A DNA stretch of 64,000 bases, from NCBI RefSeq assembly GCF_003122385.1, contig NZ_CP029255.1:2418001-2482000 (forward strand), read 5' to 3'. Made by a program: the position numbers and the translations under genes. The stretch comes from Flavobacterium crocinum. Its GTDB lineage: Bacteria > Bacteroidota > Bacteroidia > Flavobacteriales > Flavobacteriaceae. Each line of letters opens with the position of its first letter. Position 1 is the stretch's first letter. The notes beneath the pieces are model-generated. The model did no database searches. It was given only the letters and a program-made list of their open reading frames with translations, and had not been told where the DNA came from. Positions 25,078 through 36,400 of this stretch are shown here, piece after piece.

Positions 25078-27531
25078 TTATACGTTTGAAATTCTTAAAT
25101 AATCTGTAGTGCCAATACTTGAAATTGTCGCTGTACTTCCAGCAGCTCCGTTTAGTGTGGCAGTAGCATTAACTTGTACTAGTGTTCTTCCTGATGCTTG
25201 TACAAATGTTATCGCACCTGTCCCATGTTTTAAGTATGATGCATTAAAGTCTGTACCACCATTGACAATAATGTTTATTGCACTTGTTCCATTACTAATA
25301 ATTACGTTTTTACCAAGTTGTTTTTTACTATTTGCATCAAGTGTATCAGTTGTAATACTTACAGCTGTGGTAATGGTAATTTGCATAGGTTCTACAGCGG
25401 CAGTAGATCCATCAGCCATAAGATACTGTAAATTTGTACCGCCAATTTTAATAAATGAATTAGCCGTTGTATCGCCTGTATCTCTTACTGAAAATTTAGT
25501 ATCCGAACGATTTGTTGCTTGAAATATTCTTATAGCATAAGCATTTGGTAAAGACGAAGCTCTTGTATTAATCGTTATACCCTCGGCACCTGAATTTGAA
25601 GTCCCTAATTCAACTAAAAAACTACTACTTCCCGCCGATCCCTTGTTTTCAAAAACAACTCCAGTATTAGCAGCACTATTATTAACCGTATATAAACTCA
25701 ATCCATTGGGCCCAGAGGTATTATAACTCATTGAAATCCCCGCTGCATCAACAGTAGTTGGATTTTGGAAAAGTTTCAGGCCTCGAATTTGCTCTAAGCC
25801 AGTTTTATGTACTGCTGTAGGTGTAGTGGGTAAATCTGCAGTACCGCCTAAATCCCCTGCTAATTTTATTTTTCCTTTTATTGTTGTAGTTGCATCAGGA
25901 GTTTGGTCAGCATTCGCTAATACAAAAGCAGTAGTCGCAATTTGCGTTGTATTTGTGCCAGCTGCAGCAGTAGGAGCAGTTGGTATTCCTGTTAATGGTG
26001 GAGAAGCCAGACTTGCTTTTAAATCCAAAGCCGTTTGCGTAGCCGTTGAAACAGGTTTATTCAAATCACTTGTATTATCAACATTAGTCAGTCCGACAGC
26101 TGTTTTGTCAAGTGTCTGCCATGATTTATCGCCTCTGTAATATTGCGCCTCTGTTCCTGGTACAATAGTATTTTCTTTACCAGATAAATCTACAGTACCA
26201 CCAATCTTCTTCTCAACCCCATCACTACCCATTACATACAAATCTGTAGTGCCGGCTGTTTTGGCATATAATTTTGCATGACCTGCTGTTGGAGTTGTAG
26301 AAGTAGAAGCTGCTAATGTTAAAAAACCATCTGTAATATCTGCTTTTTCATTCAATGTTGTAAAAGAAGTTCCGGATAAGTTTCCATCGTGTGTGATAAA
26401 TGCATTTTCATTTTCTCCTTTTTGAATACTGATAGCTTTTCTGTTAACATTTGGACTGTTTGTGTAGAAAGTAGATGTAGTAGCGTTAGAAGTAGAGTTC
26501 TGAATTAATTTTAAACAGTTAGCACTATTGTTTTTTTCAATGGTTAAAACATCTTCTACAGAATCATCGTGTGTTAATTTTAAAGCTCCATCTCTTTCTT
26601 CATTTCCTTCAATATGAATTACTTTATTGTCTTCTGCATATGTTGTAGGATCAAGAAAACCGTCTCCTTTTACAAATTCTGTACGCTGACCACGAGCAGA
26701 AACAAATTTTTCAGCACTTACAATTCCCTCTGAATCAATTTTAGCTTTTACAACATTATCTTTTGTTACTTTCAAAGGATCGCCCGTAGCTGTCGCAGTT
26801 GAGTTTAATTCTACACCCGTTCCGGCACCGGAATTGGATAATTTAATTCCTGTTCCTGTTGCTGTATTTTGAACAGAAACACCGCTTCCGGCTCCGCTTA
26901 CCGTTACATCCAGTACTTTTGCACCGGCATCGGCTCCGCTGTTGGTTAAAACAATTCCGCTGGTTGGGGTTGGGGTTGTGTTGTTAAAAGTTAAAATACC
27001 ATTTTTGGTTTCATTTCCTGAGGTATGTAAAAAATTTGTAAAGTCAATTTGCTGACCTCCAGATCCTCCACCCGTATTTGGACTTAAATTTTTATACCAG
27101 TAGGCTACTTCAATATTTCTTTTGTCAATATCTGACGAAAAAGTGATTACCGCATTATCGTAATTAATGATATAATCTCCTTCGTTTCCTTCGCCTTCTC
27201 TTTCAAACAATAATTGCCCGTTTTTAAATGCTTTCACACTATATCTTACCGGAGGATATTTTAATGGAAGTGAGTTGCCAATAAAATTATCAAATTGCTC
27301 TTTATAAGGCACGTAGTTATTTCCAGTAATGATACCAATATTTTTTAAACCCGTATACAAAAGGGCAGGAGTTACATAATGTTGGTTATCCGATCCTACT
27401 TCAACCATTTGAAAATCGGCCTTGTCTTCGTCCTTATGGATGAAACTGTTAAAAACCTCCTGGAAGTCCCCCTGTGACGGAATGTCGCCGTTCTCGAATT
27501 TGTAGCCAATGTTAGTTCTGTCTGTTGCCAT
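25078..27531 (-). CDS. Tail-fibre-like protein
   Basis: 817 aa, no signal peptide. The opening (TDRTNIGYKFENGDIPSQG, FQEVFNSFIHKDEDKAD) is typical of Bacteroidota phage-like fibre proteins with a short assembly domain. The middle contains YRGDKSWQTLDKTAVGLTNVDNTSDLNKPVS, the widely shared phage tail-fibre repeat, then IPTAPTAAAGTNTTQIATTAFV, which also occurs in the two other fibres of the operon. The C-terminal domain (ADGSTAAVEPMQITITTAV, NAINIIVNGG-like strands, GTTDYLRISNV) is beta-rich. It probably trimerises as an elongated fibre, perhaps carrying the DUF285 protein coded next. There are about 95 bases, with a hairpin, between it and the VWA gene. Confidence 0.85.
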   Translation of the reverse strand: MATDRTNIGYKFENGDIPSQGDFQEVFNSFIHKDEDKADFQMVEVGSDNQHYVTPALLYTGLKNIGIITGNNYVPYKEQFDNFIGNSLPLKYPPVRYSVKAFKNGQLLFEREGEGNEGDYIINYDNAVITFSSDIDKRNIEVAYWYKNLSPNTGGGSGGQQIDFTNFLHTSGNETKNGILTFNNTTPTPTSGIVLTNSGADAGAKVLDVTVSGAGSGVSVQNTATGTGIKLSNSGAGTGVELNSTATATGDPLKVTKDNVVKAKIDSEGIVSAEKFVSARGQRTEFVKGDGFLDPTTYAEDNKVIHIEGNEERDGALKLTHDDSVEDVLTIEKNNSANCLKLIQNSTSNATTSTFYTNSPNVNRKAISIQKGENENAFITHDGNLSGTSFTTLNEKADITDGFLTLAASTSTTPTAGHAKLYAKTAGTTDLYVMGSDGVEKKIGGTVDLSGKENTIVPGTEAQYYRGDKSWQTLDKTAVGLTNVDNTSDLNKPVSTATQTALDLKASLASPPLTGIPTAPTAAAGTNTTQIATTAFVLANADQTPDATTTIKGKIKLAGDLGGTADLPTTPTAVHKTGLEQIRGLKLFQNPTTVDAAGISMSYNTSGPNGLSLYTVNNSAANTGVVFENKGSAGSSSFLVELGTSNSGAEGITINTRASSLPNAYAIRIFQATNRSDTKFSVRDTGDTTANSFIKIGGTNLQYLMADGSTAAVEPMQITITTAVSITTDTLDANSKKQLGKNVIISNGTSAINIIVNGGTDFNASYLKHGTGAITFVQASGRTLVQVNATATLNGAAGSTATISSIGTTDYLRISNV

Positions 27532-27586
27532 GTTATTTGAAATTTATTTTCTTTCTGTAAATGTTATTTTTGATTAGCTTGATTTT

Positions 27587-27617
27587 GAATCCCAATGAAA
27601 ATTATTCATTGGGATTC
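27587..27617 (-). other. Perfect 13-bp intercistronic hairpin
   Basis: GAATCCCAATGAA (27587-27599) pairs with TTCATTGGGATTC (27605-27617) around 5 bases. It follows the stop of the VWA protein gene and, read on the minus strand, is followed by AAAATC, so it lacks a T-run. Probably a 3'-end stabilising or processing hairpin between cistrons. Confidence 0.65.
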
Positions 27618-27625
27618 CTTTAAAA

Positions 27626-30600
27626 TTAAAGTGTTAGAATTTTTTCTTCGCTACTGTACATACCTGAAGCATTTTCGGCTAGTACTTTGAAATGATGGTA
27701 GATTCTGTCGCCATCACCATTTTTAATAGTTAATTCGTCGGTGGCCAGTTTGGTTTCCAGTAAAGCCAGTGTTACGATATTTTCATTAGAAACTTTTTCC
27801 TGTATCTTATCCCAGTTTCCTTGATTGTTCATTTTATACAAATGATATTTACCGTTATGAACTGTTTTCTCCCAACTGAAAACAATTGGTTTTAAGACAG
27901 CTTCATCTTCTTCTGACTGATCGCCTGAAGCAGTTAATACTGGAGATTCCGGTGAAACATTATCGGCAATTACTGTAGCTGTAATTTTTGAGGGTTGAGA
28001 TGGCGTATAATCAATGTTGATAATCGGATTTTCATCTGTCGATTCAGCATCAGCATATTCAATTTCTCTTGAAACGGTAACTCTGTAGAAAAGTCCGTCT
28101 CCAAAAGGAACACTTTCCAAATCTTCAAATTCATCATAAACAGTCCACACACTATTAAAATCAGTAGATAAGGTATCTTCAGTAATCAAAATTTCTTTGA
28201 CAGGAGTCATCGTTCTGATTGATTGTGCATCAAGCATATTGTTGGCACGATAGATATTTATTTTTCTGATATTGTATTCCGGTTTGTAAGCATTTAATTC
28301 TATCTGAACAGAAGGTTTGATTCCTAAAACCTGATTTTCCAGCACCGGCATAATTCGCTTGATTTCCGGCGTTTGTGTCGGATTCGAAGGCACTAACTTA
28401 ACAGGTCCCCAGAAAGTACTAAATTCACTAAAATTCAATTTAATATCCATTTCACGAACACCGTAGAAATAGATACTTTGTGAGTTTCCATCCAGGTTGA
28501 AATCGGTAAATTGTGTTTTGAAAAGGACAGGATCTGTGATTTTCATCATTGGTGCAATGTCCAGTTCAGGATTAGGATATTTTAAAATGTTTCCGTTCTT
28601 ATCTTTAATTGTTTGTTTTTTATTAACAGGCACATAATCATTGTCTTTAATGTATTCGTAAATTACAGGTACTTCTGTTAGCGGTACAAAAACAGAGTGA
28701 ATCGCTTGCTCGATAAAGTGAATTGCTAATAAATCTTGTTCTATTCCGGCACTTTGCGGAATAATAATCTGATTCAGTGCAGTTAAACCGCTTATCTCCG
28801 GAACGGTTTGATTTTGCGTTATATTATGCCATTTAATAAAATCATTAATCTGACTTCTTAAAAGTTTACTGTCAGGAACCGGGAAATGGTAATTTTCTTC
28901 CGAAACATTTTCGGGAGGATAAGTTGTATAATTAGCAACATTCTGAAGTCCGTCAAAGTCCAGTAAGTTCTGCCATCTGTTAGTAAAGTAAGCTTCATTA
29001 TTTCCACCAAGTTTACTAAGTTCTTCACGAATTACTTTTATAGTTGCAGTTTCATATAAAACATTCAATAAAGCATCGTCACTCGCCCTGTAATGCAGCA
29101 TTCCGTATGGCTTGTGCGTATATCTGGTTGTAAAGGTGTAAGTTGATCTGTTAAAAAAGTCAGGTCTTGTTGCATACAATGGTCCTTTGACATCTTCCGG
29201 TTTTACAGGTTTCTCAATTCTAACGGCGTACATCGGATTTGGAACACTAATTTTAGAATCATAATCTAAAGCATTAGAATGGCTGCTGATTCCGAAAATA
29301 GAATAATGTGTATTTTCTCCTTCCCTAGGCTGAATTTTTGCTGCTGTGATTCCGTTTGCAGGATCTGCAAAAAGATATACTTTATAACTTGGATAATAAT
29401 TTACTTCCTGATCTTTTGGCTGATGTGCTTCATTTTTTTCAAGAATAATATGATCATAAGCCGGATCCATTTCCTGAGTTCCGTCTTTTTTAATTTTAAA
29501 ATTAGGGTCATTAATAACCAGGACTAAATCCTCATTTGTTCCGATATTTTCGGTACGAACGACTTTAAAATCTTTTCTGGATTTTACAGGAATAGGGTTG
29601 GCCCCTTCAAAACAACTTTTAGTAAATAAACGAACAGTACCGTTCATCCATTCAACTGAATTTTGATTGTTTTCGTTGTATTGAGAATGTTGCGCTAATT
29701 TTAGTCCCTTGAAAGTAAGTTTGTATAAACCAAAATGTTTCTGATCTGTTTTCGGTAACGGAATTGGATTGTCATTATCATCCAATATATATTCGCCCTT
29801 TTCATCTACCTGAAAAGCGTCTTCCAGGACTTTTTCAATAGTAACATTTTTACTCCAGATTCCTCTTGTTTTTTCTACTTGTAAACTGTCATTACCCTGA
29901 CTGTCTTTTTGCAGAACAAGTTCTCTGTGAACCGTTTTCAAAGCTTGTGGTACTTGCACTTTAAAACCAATTGGACTTGGCTGATTCCAGTTTTCCGGCG
30001 TTAACATATTCTCAACTAAAGAACATAATTCGTTTACCGGTTTTTTGATTTCCTTAATTTGTTCCGAATCAATTGTAGCATCACCATCAGAAACAAGACG
30101 GTCGCTTACTTCTTTTTTAAGTACTTCAACATTGGCAAAACTAAACGCTCCTCCGCTGGTAACCACATTAATATTCTGAATGATATAATTTTGATCTCCA
30201 ACTGTTAAGATACCTCCAATAAATCGGTTTTTATTATTCTCAGTTAAGTTAATCTTAATTTCTTCATCACTACTAAGAATTTTATATTCACTAATTGTAA
30301 TAATTGAAGTAAGTTCATTTGTTGGACTATCTTTAATATCAGTGATTTTAGCATGCTCAATCTGAGGAAGACTATCCCTGAAATAAAGTTTAAAATAATC
30401 TGCAAACAGTTCTTCATTATCCGGAAAAATTCTATCAGAAAGTAAAGCTTCCGCATTTGTTACTCCATCGGGAATTGTATAGCTTAATAGCTCCTGAATA
30501 GCATAATATTCAAAAAGAAGTCGGATATACGTTTTATCTGTTATGGATTCATCTTCTAATAATGTTTTCAATTTAAGCTGTTCACTCATCGAAGTAAACA

Positions 30601-33409
30601 TCAACGGATTTTCCTCAGTAATTAATAATGAATTAATACCGGTTGGAGGTAATAAAGTATTTTTCGGTTTAATATGAGAAGTTATTTCTAATTGCCTTCC
30701 GGATGTTGCTCTGGAGAAAATATTAATTCCATATCCCTGATAAACATACGTTTGTAAACCTGTTTTTTCCTGACGAACATTTAAAAATGATTTTCCTGAG
30801 TCCGGAATAATAATCGGAGCAGGCTCAAAAGCACCAGTGGTTAAATCTTTTTTAACATTAGAATATGCCGTGTCCGATGATAATTCCGGTTTTTGCCAAT
30901 TGGTTTCGCCTTTAAATTTATAATCTACTCCCGCATAAATTGGGAATGTAAAAGAACTTCCGTCATATTCTTCTGTAGAATTAAAGAATGCAGTATCTAC
31001 ACTATAATCTTTAATGTCACTCATAAACAAACTCACATATCTTTTCTTTCCGTCAAAACTGTAACCGTCAGGATCTGTGATTTTAGCTGTTTGGTCGTCT
31101 TCATCTGAACCAGCATTCAGACCAGGTAAAAATTTGCTTAATTGTACCGGAAGAGGTAAACGTTCTGTATTTACAGAAGTCGGAATACTCATTGAAAGAT
31201 GCTGTACTTCTTTAGGATCTGTACCTCCTTCTAAATTCTTAAACGTAATATATTCTGTCAAATAAATGTACTCTCCGGAAAGAACCGTTTCATCAATATC
31301 AATACAACCTAAACCTAACATTCTGGCAATATGATAGTCATTTGCAGCAATGTTTAATAAATCAAGATTTGATATTTGTGTTGAGTTTTCTGCAAATTCT
31401 GCTGCTTCTCCGGGTTGAGGATCATTGGTTGGAATGCTGTCATTAAATTTGATCGTTTCTAAAGCAGTCGGATTTTTGCCGTCAAGACTTAAACAAATGT
31501 AACTTTGAATGACTTCCTTAATGTTTTTATCTTCTTCATCAGTCACTCGTTTCCATTTATCTTTGTAGTTGTTTACGTTAACGTACTCTTCATCATTAAA
31601 TTTCAACCATTTTCCGTGAATACAATTTAGTTTTGGCTCTAATTGTTCAAATGCTTTATTGTCGTCAACAGTTAAACCATATTTTCCTTTTAGATCCCAA
31701 ATCCCATTATCATTGGCATGCTGAATGAAGTCACCATAAAATTCAAAATTAACTTCGTTTAATAAACAGTTACTTGCCTTAAATCGAATGCTTCTTCCAT
31801 TTTCAGCAACTACACGAATTGCATTTACCTGTGCTGCAGTGTAAGTCTTACGATTTGTTAGTCTTTTTGATGCTACAATGGTATTTTCGGCAACAGATAA
31901 GGTTTCTAATTTTACATTGCCTGAGTTGTTTGCAGAACTAAATTTAAGTTCTGCCGCAAAGAACAATTCGCTTTTATTTTCAATCTCAATAATTTCATTG
32001 CCGTAAGCCTGGATAAAACCAGACGGATTAACCATCGGATCAATAGTCGCTCTTGTTAGCAGATATTTTGCTTTGTTTTTAAAGTTAACATAGATCGATC
32101 TTAACGGATTTGTTGTTTTATAAACCCAGAAATTCTTCTGAATATCTACTGACTGAGGTTTTTTTGTTAAATCTAATTTATGGACAACTTTGGTATAAGC
32201 AGCTCTGTACACTTTGACAAAATCTTCGGGTTTGTTAAAGTTAGCCCCGGAATTAGCTCCTTTATACAAGTCTCCTTTTGGGAGATGGTTTGCTCCTAGT
32301 TCTCCTGCCAAAAGCCAGCGAAGGTGAATTCCTTTTGTACTGTCAATACCTTTTGAACCAGCCGCTGCAATTTGCAAACTGGTAGATTGTAAAGCCGTTT
32401 TACCAGACTCAAGATTGACAATGTAAACTTCTTTACCAACGTTAAAGTTGATTTGAAATCCACTTGGATTGTTAACATTTGGCAAAGCAATTTTAGCAAA
32501 GTTATTGCCTAATGTGTTTGGTGTTCCATCCATTCGAATGGCTACATCAACACTGGAAAGAGCAGGAATAACAGCAGTATTCTGAAGTTTAAAAACCAGT
32601 CCGCTTACGTTACTAACCGTATGGATTCTTGTTCCTGAAGGAAGGGAAAGCGCTACACGGCTTTTATTTCTAAGTGTTAAAAATCCGGCACTTTGGTTTA
32701 CAGCAAGACCTTTTTTCAGGACAGGGTAAACTAATTTATTTTGACTAATAATTACATTTGACAAACACCCGATCTGAGCGCCTGATAAATCGCTGCTTAA
32801 CTGATTTAATTCAGATCCTAAAGTACTAAAATCAGGAACTCTTATGTAGTCTGTGTCCAGCATAGAAAGACCGCTGTTTTTTACAACAGGCGCTTTTTCT
32901 AAAAAGTTGGTAATTGGTGTTACCAATTCTGAAGCATTGTTTACGGTGCTTGTGACACCGTAAACAAAAATATGTGATTTATCATTCAGATTCTGATATA
33001 AATTTTTCAGTAAATCATTGTCATTTACCTGTAAACCATCGGTTACCACTACAATCACGTCCGGAACTACAGACAGGTTGTTTACAACTTCTAAACCAGA
33101 TGCCCAGTGATCAGATTGAGGATCAACAGATCGTGAACCAAAACCATTAATCCAACTAAAAAAACTGGAAGCATTACCTGAAATTCTTTTTTGAATAACA
33201 TGCTCTGATCTTGAATTGCTGTCGCTATTAGACATTCCGATTAACGAAAGCGTAATTTTGCTCTGAGCCTGAGAATTGATAAATGAAGTCAGCCCTTCGC
33301 GTATTTGCTGCGCTTCATTACCATTTATCGAACCCGATTCATCGACAACGATAGCGATATATGTTTCGCAACCTGAGGATTGGCTTTCTTGAAGATTTAT
33401 AGAACTCAT
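27626..33409 (-). CDS. Giant (1927 aa) protein with N-terminal von Willebrand A domain
   Basis: Residues about 15-190 are a VWA domain with an intact MIDAS start, IVVDESGSI (Asp23, Ser25, Ser27), and IVVVTDGLQ later, so it can bind divalent metal and an adhesion partner. There is no signal peptide: the start SSINLQESQSSGCETYI is hydrophilic. The next 1500 residues I do not recognise; segments include STKGIHLRWLLAGELGANHL and RMLGLGCIDIDE. The last 200 residues contain fibronectin-III-like strands (SPVLTASGDQ, IVFSWEKTVHNGKYHLYKM, HHFKVLAENASGMYS). It starts 13 bases before the upstream 2434-aa gene ends its unit and is surely co-transcribed. Because it is cytoplasmic by sequence yet adhesin-like, release by lysis is plausible. 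Function beyond VWA unknown. Confidence 0.85.
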   Translation of the reverse strand: MSSINLQESQSSGCETYIAIVVDESGSINGNEAQQIREGLTSFINSQAQSKITLSLIGMSNSDSNSRSEHVIQKRISGNASSFFSWINGFGSRSVDPQSDHWASGLEVVNNLSVVPDVIVVVTDGLQVNDNDLLKNLYQNLNDKSHIFVYGVTSTVNNASELVTPITNFLEKAPVVKNSGLSMLDTDYIRVPDFSTLGSELNQLSSDLSGAQIGCLSNVIISQNKLVYPVLKKGLAVNQSAGFLTLRNKSRVALSLPSGTRIHTVSNVSGLVFKLQNTAVIPALSSVDVAIRMDGTPNTLGNNFAKIALPNVNNPSGFQINFNVGKEVYIVNLESGKTALQSTSLQIAAAGSKGIDSTKGIHLRWLLAGELGANHLPKGDLYKGANSGANFNKPEDFVKVYRAAYTKVVHKLDLTKKPQSVDIQKNFWVYKTTNPLRSIYVNFKNKAKYLLTRATIDPMVNPSGFIQAYGNEIIEIENKSELFFAAELKFSSANNSGNVKLETLSVAENTIVASKRLTNRKTYTAAQVNAIRVVAENGRSIRFKASNCLLNEVNFEFYGDFIQHANDNGIWDLKGKYGLTVDDNKAFEQLEPKLNCIHGKWLKFNDEEYVNVNNYKDKWKRVTDEEDKNIKEVIQSYICLSLDGKNPTALETIKFNDSIPTNDPQPGEAAEFAENSTQISNLDLLNIAANDYHIARMLGLGCIDIDETVLSGEYIYLTEYITFKNLEGGTDPKEVQHLSMSIPTSVNTERLPLPVQLSKFLPGLNAGSDEDDQTAKITDPDGYSFDGKKRYVSLFMSDIKDYSVDTAFFNSTEEYDGSSFTFPIYAGVDYKFKGETNWQKPELSSDTAYSNVKKDLTTGAFEPAPIIIPDSGKSFLNVRQEKTGLQTYVYQGYGINIFSRATSGRQLEITSHIKPKNTLLPPTGINSLLITEENPLMFTSMSEQLKLKTLLEDESITDKTYIRLLFEYYAIQELLSYTIPDGVTNAEALLSDRIFPDNEELFADYFKLYFRDSLPQIEHAKITDIKDSPTNELTSIITISEYKILSSDEEIKINLTENNKNRFIGGILTVGDQNYIIQNINVVTSGGAFSFANVEVLKKEVSDRLVSDGDATIDSEQIKEIKKPVNELCSLVENMLTPENWNQPSPIGFKVQVPQALKTVHRELVLQKDSQGNDSLQVEKTRGIWSKNVTIEKVLEDAFQVDEKGEYILDDNDNPIPLPKTDQKHFGLYKLTFKGLKLAQHSQYNENNQNSVEWMNGTVRLFTKSCFEGANPIPVKSRKDFKVVRTENIGTNEDLVLVINDPNFKIKKDGTQEMDPAYDHIILEKNEAHQPKDQEVNYYPSYKVYLFADPANGITAAKIQPREGENTHYSIFGISSHSNALDYDSKISVPNPMYAVRIEKPVKPEDVKGPLYATRPDFFNRSTYTFTTRYTHKPYGMLHYRASDDALLNVLYETATIKVIREELSKLGGNNEAYFTNRWQNLLDFDGLQNVANYTTYPPENVSEENYHFPVPDSKLLRSQINDFIKWHNITQNQTVPEISGLTALNQIIIPQSAGIEQDLLAIHFIEQAIHSVFVPLTEVPVIYEYIKDNDYVPVNKKQTIKDKNGNILKYPNPELDIAPMMKITDPVLFKTQFTDFNLDGNSQSIYFYGVREMDIKLNFSEFSTFWGPVKLVPSNPTQTPEIKRIMPVLENQVLGIKPSVQIELNAYKPEYNIRKINIYRANNMLDAQSIRTMTPVKEILITEDTLSTDFNSVWTVYDEFEDLESVPFGDGLFYRVTVSREIEYADAESTDENPIINIDYTPSQPSKITATVIADNVSPESPVLTASGDQSEEDEAVLKPIVFSWEKTVHNGKYHLYKMNNQGNWDKIQEKVSNENIVTLALLETKLATDELTIKNGDGDRIYHHFKVLAENASGMYSSEEKILTL

Positions 33410-33422
33410 TTTTTATTGTTTT

Positions 33423-36400
33423 TTAAAGATTTATATTTTCAATAGGTAAGATTACCGGTTCACCAACACGAACTGTTAATGCAGTAGTATTAGGTCCAAC
33501 GATTCCGTTGTTATTCCACATTCTGTATTCAAACCTGATTTTTAAATTTTGATCAGTAATTTTTTTACTGTCAGTCATGATTAGCATCTGGGCATAATCT
33601 TTAGAATACAACACTTTATAATTTGCTTTTACTTCACCTGCATCGTCGACAACAGCAACCGTATTCTTAATTTCATCCAATGGAATTTTAGGAATATTGA
33701 ATGGCTCCGGATTACGAACTAAAAGCGCTACAACTTCACCAGTATTGGTATTGATAATTCGGTTTACTTCAGTAGACTGAGCAGGATCAAGAGGAGACAT
33801 TTTCAAAACGCCTTCAACAGCACGATCAAATAGATGTTGATATTTCAAGGCAAATGCATCGCTTAACGGATCTTCCTGACCAAAAATGATATTGTTTAAA
33901 GAAGTAATCTGATCTTCGCTTAAGCTTAACGGAACATCAAATAAAGCGTTACGAACCGGTTCGGTACTTAACTTATAACTGTTTACCTGTTCTGCAAAGT
34001 CTCTGTATCGTGAGGTCTGGAATCCAAATTGATGTACTAATACATTTTCATTATCAGTTGGAGCTTTATCCTGATTTTCATCAAAATAGTTTTTCACTAA
34101 AACAGTATACAGTTTCGAAGGTTTTAGATCGGTTAATTTTACCTCATATCCGTATGATTTTGGTTTTAAGGCATCTCCAATCGTAATGTCACATCTTATT
34201 TTACCGGTACTTCCTTTAATCATGTTTTGTAACATTTGGATGTTTAAAGGAATTCTGGGATCATTATCATCCACCCACTTTATGTCTTCTTCATGTGCTT
34301 TTGGATAAGTAGTTGCCGTTGTAGGTAAAGGATACGGAATAAGAACATCATTTAATGGATCTTTGATAATAAGATTCATTACCCCTTTAATTTCCGGTCT
34401 TCCTGCTCCATAATCTTTCCAGTCTGTAAACATATGGTACACGTATGGATTCTTGAAGAACATGGATATTTTGCACTCCTCATTTCCATAGAATGATGGT
34501 TTAGATAATAATAAACTTCCATCAGCATTAGGGTAAGAACGGTTGTAATCTAAATACTGTCTTAACGAAGTTAACGGTGATTTTGATAATTCAGTCAATT
34601 CATTTTTGACAGATGGTTTTTGACCAGGAGCAAGATCTTCATCAGGAACAGGATAATGACCAACAGGACCTAATGTCTTAAATCCATAATAGTATTCGAA
34701 CTTCACAGGGGTACCATTATCTACTTTATCTGTCAAAATAAATTTTAAACAATAAGTTGAATTTGGTCTCCAAATTGGCTGAACCGTATTTTGAATGGCA
34801 GCTTCCATTGCCTGATTGTCTTCAGCTACAGCCGTAGAACCAGGAATAGTTAAATTATGCTCAGCGCTTTCTTTTGTCAGCCATCCGATTTCCTGAATAT
34901 AAGTTGTATAATCTAATTCGTTGTCTTCATCCGGATTTCCTCCTGCAGAACACAGAACAGCATTAATCGTTAATAATTTTGAAGACTTAATTGTTCTGAT
35001 GTACTCCGATTTTATAACCGTATCTAATTCAGTCAGATTAGCAGTCGAATTAATCAGAGCAGATGCAGACGATTCAACCGAAACAGTTTGTGTTGGATAT
35101 AAAGAACAATTGTCAAACTGATCATTAAACAGAGAGAAATAAATTCCTTTTTCATTTTGTTTAGAAGAAAGCATTACAATTTCATTCTCTGACGGTTCAT
35201 TTTGAATGTGCAGAACTGCTGCTTTATCGTTTGTACTTCCTCTTTCAATTAATCGGGTAAGTTGTAATGACGTATTAAATACAAACAAATATTTTTGATT
35301 GTAGGCAATAACAGCATTATCAGCCAGCGTTTTATTTGATAAATAAACCGGAGAATCAAAAATTACATCGTTTTTAACAACAGTACTATTTGTTCCGTCA
35401 ACCTGAGCCAATCCGAATTTTCCGTTTGTCAGTTTAACAGTAAGCAGGACTTTTCCATTTGCAATTACTGCATCTGTAATTTCAGAAATTGATGATTCAG
35501 AAACTAATTTGGTATCAGCAATCGCAATGGCTTTTGTACTTTCATTAATGCTGATACGAACGATTTTTTTGTTTTTTGTGATCAGACTGAAATCAGTATT
35601 ATTATGCTGAAGAACTTTAAGCGCTACTTCGTCAATTTTTACACGATGAATAATAGAACGATCTGTACCGTTAATCCAGTTAATCTGAGTTTCATTTTCT
35701 AAAGTATTAACCCAAAGCAATTCATTATTCTGAAGCGACAGTAATTTATTGAAACCTGTAGAATAAGTATTTTGATACTGCATTCCGAAAGTTCTGTTTA
35801 ATTCAGAATCCAGTTCAACAATTGCAGTTGTTTTAGCCGGAGCCACACAGCCTACGATAAAAGTATCATCGATAATTGCTTCACCAATTCCTTTGCACTG
35901 AGTAGCATCTAAAGCCTGAGTAAGTAATAAATTATTATTTACGACCTGCATTGATGTCACTAAACCATTCAACAAGCGTTCTCTTAACAACTTTCCTTTT
36001 GCATCAATTTGTGCAATAACCGTTGTATTTGGACTCGGATAAAATGAAACTAAATAGGTGTCATTGTATTTGAAAATTTTGTCAAAAGCATAATTAGCAA
36101 TTCCATTATATCCATAGAAACGCGTAAACGTTAATGAAGTAGCAGCTCCGGTTGGATTATCATTACCGGCATCTACTTTTAATTCTGCCAATTTTACTAA
36201 CAATTCATCGTATTCTACCAAATTACTAGGTTCAGTCATAATGAATTCACCATCTTTTGAAGCGTATGATTGATTAAATAGGGCTGCAATTTTATTTCTT
36301 ACATCTAAAATCGCATCAGCATTTGCCGCAACCGGACTAATTACAATTTTGTCAATTTTCTTTTTGGATGAGATATTACTCTCTTCATCCAATAGTGTTA

